Assembly (NCBI RefSeq): GCF_007655135.1
Contig: NC_045128.1
Location: forward strand, 17,438,230 to 17,502,229
Reading direction: 5' to 3'
Origin: Punica granatum
Taxonomy: Eukaryota; Streptophyta; Magnoliopsida; Myrtales; Lythraceae
DNA length: 64,000 nt
Part shown: positions 35,201 to 47,198 of the stretch, piece after piece
Layout of the letters: the number at the start of each line of letters is the position of its first letter
How positions within the stretch are numbered: the stretch's first letter is position 1
Made by a program: the position numbers and the translations under genes
The notes under the pieces: generated by a model
The model's database searches: none
Seen by the model: only the letters and a program-made list of their open reading frames with translations
Told to the model about the DNA's origin: nothing

Positions 35201-35945
35201 CCTTAATTCATTTATCGGTTATTCAAAACACACGGTGAGCCGGAGCGGAATATTGGCCCAATGCAAACCGATCGGGATCCATTTACTTATTCAGTTACAC
35301 TTTGTAATTATTCGAGAGAACATTGTGAGGATTTTATCTGTACACTCACTCATTCATTTGTAAGGATCCCCGATCGGCGAGCGAGAGGTCCGAGTGTCGA
35401 ACCGGTCAAGTCGGTCTATTGTTACTAAGAGATGAGTAAGCTCGAATACTCGCGGTTTCGGTTCGCGCAAGGAATCGACCATCACGGTTCGATGAACTGC
35501 AACGCTAAGATAGTGAACCGATTCCTCGACGCACAAGCCTACTCATCTTTCGGATTCTTGGCCCAACTTGATCAATTCATCGACTTTACGGTGTCAAAAC
35601 GGGCGAGTCAAGTGCAACCCTAAATCACGCGGTAAGTAAACAAAACGACAAGCCTAGCAAACTAGAGTACCGAAAGGGCGTGCGGGATATAGGCCCGCAC
35701 GTAATAGAACCCCCGAATTCGGAATTTTCGGTTCCACATGACCATTGCCTTAGCATTTAGGTGTACCCCGTACCCCTAGACCTGGGCGACTCAACGGCCC
35801 TCGACCTACGGGTCGTAAACAGTAAGTGGCGACTCCTTCTCACGCGTGTCCGTCGCGCGTCCTCGAGAAGGTGGACACCCCCAAGTCGCGTTGCGTAGGC
35901 TTCGCGCATGCGTGCCCCGACGAGATTAAAATTCGGGTGCGCACA
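32210..35945 (+). mobile_element. 3' LTR remainder of element B, interrupted by C
   Basis: Starts at the point equivalent to 5582 of the LTR 3621-9317 and stays colinear to the terminal GCGCACA at 35945 (3736 versus 3736 bp). Similarity is high throughout, including shared wording near the 3' end (TTGCRTAGGCTTCGCGCATG). It has no PBS after it, so it is a 3' LTR and not a 5' LTR. Its missing first third should have lain left of element C and was deleted. Confidence 0.8.
33674..33697 (+). repeat. (TTTTA)n microsatellite in LTR
   Basis: Four to five TTTTA units. The same run occurs at about 7044-7067 and, reverse-complemented, at 17155-17174 and 29018-29037. It is a fixed component of this LTR subfamily. 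Confidence 0.8.
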
Positions 35946-37376
35946 AATGTTGTTACCTCTATCACAAAATATATAAAACTGGACTAAACATTCACTCGGC
36001 TTATATAAACGTTAGATAATGGCTAGGCGGAACTCTAGGTTCCAAATCTAGAGTCAAAACACAAGTTTGGCATATTCAGTGAAACCACATTGTCATCTAC
36101 AGAACAAAGCCTTAAAACAAACCCACTCACATAGTCGACTTAGAACTGCATTCTAGCACATTCCTCTGTTTGCCTAGGCTAGATTAATTGTTTGCCAATT
36201 AATCCCTGTTAATAACTGATTAAATCACGTAAATTCGGCTTAATACACAACTTGTCTGTATTTGTCTGTATTTATTAGTTTTTGTCAATTTCTATTAGTT
36301 TTTCTCTGTTTTCTACTATTTCTTACTGATTTGTCGCGGTTCGAATCCGAGCCCATAGGTCACGCTTGTCACGGGGTCCAACGCCCCAAACCATCGACCA
36401 CGGGGTCCAACACCCCCATGCACACTGAGTGCGCGCAACCCGAGTGCGGAATGGGGTCTAGCTCCGAGTCACTATCTTGCTCCGAGTACAATCTATGCAG
36501 AAGACAACTCGGATCGGGTGTGTGAATCGCGATTAGGCATCACCCGGGAGCTCGACCGGTCCAACGGTTATCGTGATAATCAATCCATTCTCTCGCCTAC
36601 TATCGGTCCGGTCGGACCCGACCCCCGGCTCCTCGAGCTCGCGTTGCTTTAATTTATTTTTCGATCATTCACAAAATGTACGGCGAGTTGAGAAGAATAT
36701 TGACCCAACGTGAACCGATCGGGATCCATGTATTTTATTATGTAATTATTCGAGAGCATATTGTGAGGACATTTATTTGTGCATTCCTTCATTCATTGTA
36801 AGGATCCCTGGTCGGCGAGCAAGAAGTCCGAGCATAGAATCGATCGAATCGATTCATTTACCCGAAAAACAAGTAGATTTAATACTTCACGGCTTCGGTT
36901 CGTGCGGGAAATCCACCACCATGGTCCAACGAACCGTAGCGAGAATAGCGAACCATTTCCTTGATGTGTGAGCTTACTTTTCTCTCGGATTCTTGACTTG
37001 AATCGATTAGTTTATCGACTTTACGGTGTCAAAACGGGCGAGGAGAGCGCAACCTAATTCATGCAGTAAATAAATAATAAATGGCAAGCTTAGCAATCTA
37101 GAGTACTGAAAGGGCGTGCAGGATATAGGCCCACGCGTAATAGAACCCCCGAACTCAGAATTTTTGGTGACCATTGCCTTAGCATTTTAGGTGTATCCTG
37201 TACCCCTAGACTCGGGCAACTTAACGGCCCTCGACCTTCGGGTCGTAAACAGTAAGTGGCGACTCCTTTTCACGTGCGTCCGTCGCGCGTCCTAGGGAAG
37301 GTGGACACTCCCAAGCCGCGTTGCTTAGGCCACGCGCATTGCGTGCCCTGATGAGATTAAAATTCGGATGCGCACA
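35946..37376 (+). mobile_element. Older LTR fragment (3' 1.4 kb)
   Basis: Aligns with the last ~1.45 kb of the LTR family (from the point equivalent to about 7870) with many differences. It ends GGATGCGCACA at 37376 without a PBS. It keeps the UUCG hairpin (37232-37245), but hairpin 1 is eroded. Element B inserted into it. Confidence 0.7.
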
Positions 37377-38054
37377 ACAGGGCTATACAGGTCGACCCGA
37401 GACTCTTCGACTTAAAAGACCACCACCACCACCACCTAGAGGGGTCCCTTGGGTCTCCTGAACCGCCTTGGCCCATCTTAGAAACCGATCTGAAATGCCT
37501 GAACCCGCATGATCTTTCCGGGTGTCCCAGTCGAGTCGAGACAACGCCCAGTTAAGTCTGTGCAAGCCAAAGCAGCCTAAACCCGACCCACTAGTGGTCT
37601 AACTCGACCTTTTACGATGCCATCCCGCATACCGGGACTAGGTATAACCATTCCCGACTTAGAGAAGTTAGGACTTTTATGTTTTCTTTGCGTTTGTGGG
37701 GTAATAAGGCGTTTTAAGTTTGATTTACATGCAAGATCACGTTTTTATGAATTTTTATGTTATATCATGGTTGTTTATCATCATATGATATGCTAGCATG
37801 TTGGGAAAGGTTTAAATCGGAGTCGAGGAGGCCGTCTTAAGACGGAATAGCCAAGGAAGTTCACAGTTTTACTTCAAGGGAGGTGATCGTGGATCCTTCT
37901 TGGTTTTCCCGGGTCATAGCCGATCTCTTTGCCTCAATTTAAATCATTTCTCGAGCTTTTACATTTTTCCCGCATCCATGAAGTCGGTATCGTTTTATCG
38001 ATTCCATAATATCATGTTTGTGCATGCTTGTATGTTTAAATATGTTTTCCAAAG
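37377..38054 (+). mobile_element. Oldest LTR fragment (middle part)
   Basis: Resembles the LTR middle (equivalent to about 6400-7140 of the LTR 3621-9317): AGGTATAACCATTCCCGACTTAGA, a following GGGGTAATAA, and the ATGTTGGGAAAGG segment. It is strongly diverged. It is cut on its left by the LTR ending at 37376 and on its right by a new LTR starting TGTCAG at 38055. A (CCA)n run lies at 37423-37436. Confidence 0.6.
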
Positions 38055-38510
38055 TGTCAGCACCCATTTTGGCCCACCGGCTCCCAACATGAGGACTATC
38101 GGCCGAAGCTCGGATTACTATTCATGACCCGACAATCGGAGGCGAACGCGCAAACGTGGGAGCATGGACTACAGAAGGGAAACAGGGTCTTTCAAAAGGC
38201 TCAGAAGGGTGATCAAAAGGGCAGATAAACAACGAACCCCAAAACAGTAGAAGCCGGCACTGTGGCACTATTCATTATCGGATCACCGGAGCGTCAAAAG
38301 ATATCCAATATGGGACTTTAAAAATCCCTCTTGCTACCAAAATGATTAATGGCACCTCCGAGCGCATTTCAGAGGTCTCCTGCTTAAGCCGGGGCACTCC
38401 CGAACATTTGCAGACGCTTTCCTAATGGGGCTCCCGGGGCACCCGATCCAAGGACAAGTAAACGGCACCCAGAAACGGGTCTGCACACACCCAAGGACCA
38501 TCGGGACCAT
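38055..38510 (+). mobile_element. First 456 bp of a plus-strand LTR, interrupted by F
   Basis: Begins TGTCAGCACCCATTTTGGCC and matches the start of LTR E (51673-52128). It stops at 38510, where the minus-strand LTR of F begins. The base before it is preceded by CAAAG, its possible target duplication. The remainder should lie beyond the right edge of the window. Confidence 0.75.
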
Positions 38511-41500
38511 TGTGCGCACCCGAATTTCATCTCGTCGGGGCACGCATGCGCGAAGCCTGTGCAATGCGGCTTGGGAGTGTCCATCTTCCCGGGGACGCGC
38601 GACGGGCGTACGTGAGAAGGAGTCGCCACTTGCCATTTTACGACCCGAAGGTCGAGGGCCGGCAAGTTACCCTGGTCTAGGGGTATGGGGTACACCTAAA
38701 TGCTAAGGCAATGGTCATGCGGAACCGGAAATTCCGAATTCGGGGGTTCTATTACATGCGGGCCTATATCCCGCACGCCCTTTCGGTACTCTAGTTTGCT
38801 AGGCTTGCCATATTGTTTATTTACCGCGTGATTTAGGGTTGCACCTAACTCGCCCGTTTTGACACCGTAAAGTCGATGAATTGATCAAGTTGGGCCAAGA
38901 ATCCGAAAGATGAGTAGGCTTGTGCGTCGAGGAATCGGTTCACTATCTTAGCGTTACAATTCATCGAGCCGTAATGGTCGATTCTCTGCGCGAACCGAGA
39001 CCTCGAGTATTCAAGCTTACTCATTTCTTGGTAACAATAGACCAACTTGACCGGTTCGACACTCGGACCTCTCGCTCGCCAATCGGGGATCCTTACAAAT
39101 GAATGAGTGAATGTACAAACAAAATCCTCGCAATGCTCTCTCGAATAATTACAAAGTACAACTGAATAAGTAAATGGATCCTGATCGGTTTGCATTGGGT
39201 CAATATTCCGCTCCGGCTCACCGTGTGTTTGGAATAACCGATAAATAAATTAAAGTAACGCGGGTTCAAGGAGCCGGGGGTCGGGTCCAATCGAACCAAC
39301 GGTCTACAGGAGAACCGATTGATTCTCACTGTAACCGTTGGACCGATCGAGCTCCCGGGTGATATCTAAACACGTTTCATACATCCAATCCAAATTGCCT
39401 TCCACATAGGTCATACTTGGAGTGAGATGATGACTTGAGGCTAGATCCCGTTCTGCACTCGGGTTGCACGCACTCAGTGAGTTAGGAGGGGTTGGACCTC
39501 GTGTTCGGTGATTTGGGGCGTTGGACCCCGTGCAACATGTAACCTATGGGCTCGAACCCGAACCGCAACAAATCAGCAAAAGCAAATGGAAAACAGAAGA
39601 AAACTGATAAAACTGATGAAAAACAGACAACAACTGACAAATATAGGTAAATACAGACAAGTTGTATATTAAGTCGAATGTACGTGATTTAATTAGTTAT
39701 TAACCGGGGTTGATTAGCAAACAATGTATCTAACCTAGGCAAACAAAGAGTTAGGCTGGAATATGGTTCTACGCCGATTACATGCGTAGATTTGTTTTAA
39801 AACTTTATTCAGTGATGTGTCACTATGGTTTCACCGAATTAGCCAAACTTGTATTTTTGACTCTAGATTGGAATCTAGCATTCCACCTATCTATTATCTA
39901 ATGTTTGATTAAGTCAAATGCATGATTAATCCAGTTTTTCGTGTTTTGCAACGGCAATGAAAACGTCCACCACCAAATCTACAATAGGGGGTAGAAACAC
40001 CGAAAGTGGACGGAATGGGCCGTACGAATGAAACTCGCACCCGAACGGGCCGCCCCTTTCCGTCCATAGATCGAGGTGTTTTCGACTCCCTAAAGCCTAG
40101 GATATCGGTGAATCACGGAATGACGACTATGCCCTTGAGTGGTAAAACATGTGATGTTCATATACAAATTAAAGATCGTGTGACACGAAGAGGTCTAAAG
40201 GGGACTCGCGCATCTCGACTCGAGCCGCCTCAAATTGGGCCCGGACTTGAGTCATAGTAAGCGAGTACTTGCTAGACACGATTCTATTCGTGTTACACGT
40301 CTCGATGATTTTAAATTATGAGCTTTTAAGGAAAAGGGCATTTCCGCCGTTCCATGAACCATCGATGCGTTTACAAATTAATATTCAATTTTTCCAATTA
40401 TTTAAGCCGAATGATTTCATTAACCAAATGACACGTCCCATTTCCCATTCGTGGAATGGTTTAATGATTGAGACCTCAAACCTCAATTGTTATGGATCAA
40501 TAGAATGATTGTTCGATATTAACATACCTAGCATACGAATTAACATGAAACCAATGATTAAATGAAAATTGTGATTACAATCAATTCCAAGAATCGGTTT
40601 TGACCGTTTCTCGCATGCATAAAACATCAAACACGATGACAACGTACATTTTTTACATAGCCGGTGCCGCCATGATCTTAGGAACGCAATTAAACATACA
40701 AACAAGCACAAACACGATATTTAGAGGAATCGATAAAACGACACCGACTCATGGGAAGCGAAAAATGTAAAAACTCGGGGAAACAACTTGAGTCGGGGAA
40801 ATGAGGCCATCCATGGCCCGAGGAAGCCAAGAGGGGCTCTCGGCCACCTCCCTTGGGGTGAGGCCGAGAGGCTCCTTTGGCTTGCCTGAGCCAACGAGAT
40901 CTCCTCGACTCCGATTCAAGCTATTTCCCGACATGCTAGCACTATATACGATGAAGACATGCATAATACGATGTAAAAAACACATAAAAACATAAACTTG
41001 CATGCGAATCGGTCATGGACCGCCTTATCGCCCCACAAACGCAAATAAAACGTAAAAGTCCTAACTTCTCTGAGTCGGGAATGATTATACCTAGCCCCGG
41101 GATGCGGGAAAAGTCGAGGAAAGCCAGAAAAAGGGGCTTGGGAAGTCGGTTCTACCCCCTGGAATGAACAGACCCGAATCGGTGCAGTCGGGTCGACTGG
41201 CAGACCCGACTGGCAGTCCGGCTTGTCGGGGCTGTACCGGTTGATCGGGGTGGCCATTTCACGCAAGGCCGTTGCGTTGGACTCCTAACTGATCAAGGAT
41301 CGTGCCTGCCATAGTTTCATGTGGATTGAACGTCTATATTTTCCTGAAAATACGAGCAAAGTTGGGTCAGTAAAAAATGACAGACCCAGTCGGGTCAAAA
41401 CAGACCCGACTGGCACCCGATGAAGAAAAGGCTCTAGAGGAGGCTCTCGGTGGTCTTTTGATGCAAGGTTTGTGGCATTGGACTCCTAACTGACTGAGGA

Positions 41501-43758
41501 TCACTCCTGCGGTGGTTTTGTGAGCATTGCACGCCTATATTTTCTGGAAATAAAAAACAAAGTCGGGTTAGCTAGCAGAAAACGGAACCGACTGGGCGGA
41601 ACTGACCCGACTGGGCAGGTCGGAAAGAAATGGCTGTTCCGGAGGCTCCCGGTAGTATTTTGCTGCAAGGTTGGTGGCATTGGACTCCTAACTGACCGAG
41701 GATCATGGTGATAGGTGGCTCGTAGCGAGGTTCAACCCGAGCTGACCTGTATGTTCCAGCAAAGTTTGGGTCAGAAAAGAAAACCAGCGGAACAGACCCG
41801 ATTGGGCTATTTGGGTTGAAACAGCTGCAAAGGGGGCTTCGGGTGTTGCACCAAGCTGGCTCGAGTTCCTCTGACTCCTAAGGGACTGCTTGAAGCATCT
41901 ATAATGAACTGATAGAGTGCCAAGACTCGAGCAAACCCGGAAACTCAAAGAAAAACTGCTAAAAACTGTAAAGAAAAACTGAAATGGAAGAAAAGAGGCA
42001 AATGGTGGTTGTGCACGGTTGATCGGCCCTCGGCACATGACCACCTTGTCACGAGGGAGAGTGAGGGTCGTGAGGGACCCTTAGAAGGTGGTGGCACAAC
42101 TCACCATGCTTGCGGGAAGAAATGGCATGCTTGGAACCCGATAATGACCGTGGGAACTCGGTTTTACACTGTTTCTGTGCTGAGCTGAAACGCTGGGCTG
42201 GGAGCCTCGAATGTGAAAACTGAGCTTGGAAATGAACTTGGGAGGTCGAAAACATGTGGGATATGAAATTTGGTTGAAGTTGGCTAAGGTGGAGAGGGTG
42301 GTTGCCGGAAAACGTCGAGTTTTCGGGTCAAATGGCCTTGTATCCGGGCTGTTGTGGGGGCTGTGCGGGCTGAGCTATTGCTGGATGAAAATGGGGAGCT
42401 TGAGAGGATTTTAGAGTGAGAAATGCTTGAGGGAAGATGGAAGATGAGTTGTGATTAAGTTAATGACCCAAGAGGCTTATATAGGAAGGCTAATGATGCA
42501 AAATTAGTGAAATTAAGTGCAATTAGAGGGGGTGCTTAGGGCATCCAAATTTTTAAGAGGGATTAGGGAGGGAAAGTTGTCTTGAAAAGTTGATGGGAGG
42601 TAATGGATGGAAGGAGAGAAGTGATGGGGTGTAAGAGATATTTTGAAATGGGTGGATAGGGGAGACTTGGCTTGCTTTTAGCCACCCCTAGAGAGAAGCC
42701 ATGGCTTGTGGCTTGGCTTGGCTCGGCTTGGCTTGGCTAGCTCAAGGGTCCCACTTAAATAGGAAGAAAGCCGGAAGAAGCTTGGGGTTCAATTGGTCGC
42801 GCGTTTGATTTTCGTGGCTCGTTTGAACGACGAATTATCGATGTACGTGCGAATGCGATTTTAATGAGCCTAATATTGACATGCTCCGTGTAAGTAAATG
42901 CTCGGGTAGCCTAGGGACTCAAAAGCCGATTTTGCACCGTTTGGATGATCGGAGCGAAATTGTCCGTTTCTGTCGCATGTTCGCACCTCTACGTGTTGTA
43001 TTGCTCGTGTCGGTGTGCTTTGTGCTTTGGGCAGAACGGTTTACTCATCAACCCCGGCTAGAGATCGATAACCGGAGACATCCTAGGAATCCGCGAACAG
43101 GGCTCTCTTAGTGTTTCCCAAGTGTTCTGATGTGTTCGGAGACCACTGTGATCTCCGTTTGTCAAAAATGAGTCCCGAAGGCTTGTCGGGAGGCGTTCGC
43201 GACCACTGAAATGTCACTCGGGAGACCCAACCGACTTGTTTGGCCAGAGGCGAAATGACCTCCCTGGTCCTAGGAGTTGTAGGGAGTGAGGGGTGCGAAA
43301 CTCGGACATCAATTTTCCACCGAATGAGCTCTGAACGCTAGATCCCGTTTAAAAGGGGGGGCCCTCTTTCCAGGTCGGGGTCCACTCGGGAGACCAAGTC
43401 GAATTCTGAAGGGCAATCTGAAACCTGTTCCATGGTCCTGGTTGTCCTTGGGTGCATGCAGGCCCGTTTCCGGGTGCCGTTTACTTGTCCGTGGATCGGG
43501 CCCCTAGAAGCCCTTCTGACGCTTCGGTGATCAGGTGATGAATAGTGCCATAGTGCCAGCTTCTGTTGCTTCAGGGCTCGTTGTTTATCTCCCTTTTTTA
43601 TTGCCCTTCTGAGCCTTTTGGAGGACCCTGCTTCTCTTCTGTAGTCTGTGCTCCCACGTCCGTGCGTTGCCTCCGATTGTCGGGTCATGAATAGTAATCC
43701 GAGCTTCGGCTGGGAGTCCTCGTGTCGGGAGCCGGTGGGCCAAAATGGGGTGCTGCCA
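38511..43758 (-). mobile_element. Left LTR of element F
   Basis: 5248 bp between TGTGCGCACC (38511) and GGTGCTGCCA (43758); the start reads TGGCAG instead of TGTCAG. Clear TATA box CTATATAAGC at 42474-42486 (minus). Hairpin 1 at 38755-38777 has a G-U pair; hairpin 2 at 38641-38654 has the UUCG loop. It resembles the F right LTR only at roughly the high-80s percent level over the first ~140 bp, so F is older than C. The bases ACCAT before 38511 may be one target-site copy. Confidence 0.85.
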
Positions 43759-43774
43759 GCTTGCCCCTCTTTGG
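43759..43774 (-). other. Polypurine tract, element F
   Basis: CCAAAGAGGGGCAAGC on the minus strand, identical to that of element C, ends at the LTR start. Confidence 0.7.
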
Positions 43775-43930
43775 TTGCATGCTCGATTAGAGGATGTAGC
43801 CAAAGATTATAAGAAACACTCCCTTTTGGGTCCGGCGACTACTCTGGTACCGTTCCCCCATGGTCGCTCGTACCCTACTTGGATGTATCGGGATATTGTG
43901 CCTGGAACAAAAATTCACAGGTTGGGGGGA

Positions 43931-45198
43931 TTCAAACAAGAATTTGAACACCGAGACGGACCCGGACAGAAATTTAAATCGGGATGGACCCGAACAAGAA
44001 TTTAAAACCGGGATGGACCCGAAATAGGAATTTAAATCGGGATGGACCCGAAACAGGAATTTGAAACCGGAATGGACCCGAACAAGAATTTGACACCGGG
44101 ATGGATCGGAACAGGAATTTAAACCGAGATGGACCCGAAACAGGAATTTGAAACCGGGATGGACCCCAACAGGAATTTAAACCGGGATGGACCCGAACAG
44201 GAATTTGAAACTGGGATGGACCGGAAGAGGAATTTAAACCGGGATGGACCCGAAACAGGGATTTTAAACCGGGATGGACCCGAAACAAGAATTTAAACCG
44301 GGATGGACTTGAACAGGAATTTGAAACCGGGATGGACTCGAAACAGGGATGGACCCGAACAGGAATTTGAAACCGGGATGGACCCGAACAGGAATTTAAA
44401 CCGGGATGGACCCGAACAGGAATTTGAAACCGGGATGGACCCCAACTGGAATTTAAACCGGGTTGGACCCGAACAGGAATTTGAGACCGGGATGGACCCG
44501 AACAGGAATTTAAACCGGGATGGACCCGAACAGGAATTTGAGACCGGGATAGACCCGAACAGGAATTTAAAATCGGGATGGACCCGAACAGGAATTTAAA
44601 CCAGGATGGACCCGAAACAGGAATTTGAAACCGGGATGGACCCGAACAAGAATTTAAACCGGGATGGACTCCAACAGGAATTTGAGACCTGGATGGACCC
44701 GAACATGAATTTAAAACCGGGATGGACCCGAACAGGAATTTAAACCGGGATGGACCCGAAACAGGGATTTGAAACCGGGATAGACCCGAACAGGAATTTG
44801 AAACCGGGATGGACTCGAACAAGAATTTGAAACCAGGATGGACCCGAACTGGAATTTAAATCGGGATGGACCTGAACATGAATTTAAAACCGTGATGGAC
44901 CCGAACTGGAATTTAAACCTGGATGGACCCGAAACTGGAATTTGTAACCAAGATTGACCGGAGCAGGAATTTAAACCGGGATGGACCCGAACAGGAATTT
45001 GAAACCGGGATGGACCCGAACAGGAATTTAAACCGGGATGGACCCGAACAGGTATTTGAAACCGGGATGGACCCGAACAGGAATTTAAACCGGGATGGAC
45101 CCGAACAGGAATTTGAAACCGGGATGGACCCGAAATAGGGATTTGAAACCGGGATGGACCCGAGACGGGAATTTAAAAAACTGGGATGGACCCGAGAC
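43931..45198 (-). repeat. 28/29-bp tandem array, ~44 copies (family 4)
   Basis: The unit is CCGGGATGGACCCGAACAGG followed by AATTTGAAA (29 bp) or AATTTAAA (28 bp), often alternating as 57-bp dimers. The core CCGGGATGGACCCGAA is shared with the 45-bp array of element C. A 57-bp period is divisible by 3 and keeps a 282-codon minus-strand frame open, which is an artefact. Confidence 0.9.
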
Positions 45199-45733
45199 AC
45201 TTGCTTGGGGATCGCGTAAAGCGTCAGGTGACATGGTTTGCTTGGCGTTGGGCCTGGATCACGTGCGGCGACTGATGATGATTCCTCGATGCTTGCCCTT
45301 CTTTGGACGTCAGTTGTTTGGTAGCGTGGAACATCCCTTGACGGTTTCCGACGTATCGAGAGCACGACCTGTCGCGTGAGACAGATATGAGTCCGTTAAG
45401 GAGGAAATGCCCCTTGGGGTTCCATGTGCATCTACAGAGAAGAGCATAACTCTTCGTTAGTCATGTGGACAGTGGTGCGCGCTGAGTGTACAAGGCTGAT
45501 GCTGTCCCAAAGGTGTTGATCTGCTGTAGATTGGCGTTGCTGCCGCAATGAAGTTGTTTCGTCGTTGCTTGGCCCTTGGGGTGGCGGTGTGTCTGATCTG
45601 CCGGAAGTCGGCTTTGCTGCTAGGGCAGTTGCTCGTTGCTATGCCAGATGCCAGCTTTGTCGCAGGGGCGATTGTAGTTTGCTGGGGATGCCCCAGTCTT
45701 GCGATGAGGGACTCGAGCTCTGTGGTGGAGCGC

Positions 45734-45773
45734 CTACGTATCCCGAGGGGTCGGAAATCAGAGTCTGCCGTAG
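45734..45773 (-). other. Conserved CTACG...CGTAG element, copy F
   Basis: Same 40-base block as 22027-22066 with three or four substitutions; both CTACG and CGTAG ends are intact. Confidence 0.55.
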
Positions 45774-47198
45774 TTCTTGCGGCTTGTAGTACCTGTGATC
45801 CTAACATCATTGGTAAGTCATGGGATTACTAGTGGTGTGTAAGCACAGGTAAAAGGAAGTGTTTGCGACGCATGCTCTTCAGTTTCGGGTCGCCTAGTGG
45901 AGAGTCTTTATTTTAGTGATGCAAATGGGGGTCCCGCTTTCAAAGGCCTCGATGCGAGGCCTCCGGGGCTCCTGTTGGTCTTGCACGGGCATATCGAGAT
46001 GTACTCAATGATGCCCTAGCGACTTCGTCGGTTATTCGACGCACCCATTGGCTTAGGACCCTTCTCGTCAGGGTGCCGTAGGGCGACTGCGTCTGTGACC
46101 CGTATGGGGATTTCTATGCAAATTTGGTCAGACCTCGATCTAGTCATTTCCAAAGTGTTATGACTAGACTCTCGGAAAGGAATGTTTGGGATTTTTGGCT
46201 TTATGGTAGCCGATTGAAGGGTGACTGTGACCCGTTCTGGAGTTATGCAATGACAAAGAGAAAAAGGAAAGCTTGGGGAGCACGTTGCACAAGGCTGAAA
46301 GGATACACGGGTTCACGCCTGCCGTGAGATGTACCCCCCTTCTCGTCCGTCCTTCGGTTGGTGTTGGTTGTCTTGAACTGCTTGGATTGTGTGCTTGGTC
46401 GCCCGTTGTGCTTGAGGAAGAATCCGCCTTAGACGGTTGAGTTCGGTAGTAGAGCCGATCAGGGATCGTGTTGGAGGAGATAACCTGGCCATGGGTGACT
46501 GTTTTGTTTATCTCTCGTTTTACTCTCCTTTTGCTACGGTCACCCGCCTCGGCGCCGTACCTCTCAACCTAAAGGGGATGAGCTCTCCTTTTTCCACGAC
46601 CACCCGCCTCGGGATTTTCAGTCGTGCCTCTCTCTTTCCCTAGTTTTTGCCTAGGTCGCCCCGAGGGTTTTCGACTTAGCGGGTTGGATTCTTTTGTCTC
46701 TCAAGTTTGCAAGGGCGAAGGGTTCGAATAATTCGACCTCCGAGTGCATTACGTTCTGTCTCCGTCGAGGGGTTGCGTCTGCTGCTCCCCCTTTTTGTCA
46801 GGGTTTGTTGATTTCTTCTTCGAATTGGCGGTGCCGGAGTTTTATATCTGGGCGGTGCCTTGTTTTGTTCATTGGCGGGTTTTTCCCGTATCTTTTCTCT
46901 CTCTCTTCATTGGCAGGTTTTTCCCGTTTCTTTTCGCTCTGTCTTTTTCTTACAGCTGGGGTTTGTATCGTGTCCCCATGTATTTGTTTTACTTTTCCCA
47001 ACTTTTTCGTTGTTGCGGGTGCTTTGATCCGCTTTGCCTCGCGGAGACTTGGTGTTTGTTCTTCATGCATTCGAAAGCCGAAGTACGTGTTCTTCGTCTT
47101 TACAATCTTTAAAAGTGGTTTCCCCTGTTGTCTAGAGAAAGAAAATGCAAAATTGCCCTAGGGAGTGTGTGACCAAGGTTGTCCTGATGCTTGCTGTG

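Larger units (their letters stand above)
43759..47198 (-). mobile_element. Truncated internal region of element F
   Basis: Polypurine tract, spacer, the 28/29-bp array (43931-45198), and then 45200-47190, which is colinear with C 21612-23530 on the same strand. It stops at 47198, immediately before an LTR end. The leader, PBS, family-1 array and everything 5' of them are missing. Either a deletion removed them, or the LTR at 47199 belongs to a separate insertion. Confidence 0.7.

Noticed and set aside
43974..44822. 282-codon minus-strand open frame
   Set aside because: Lies wholly inside the 28/29-bp tandem array; openness follows from the 57-bp dimer period and the translation is a simple repeat.
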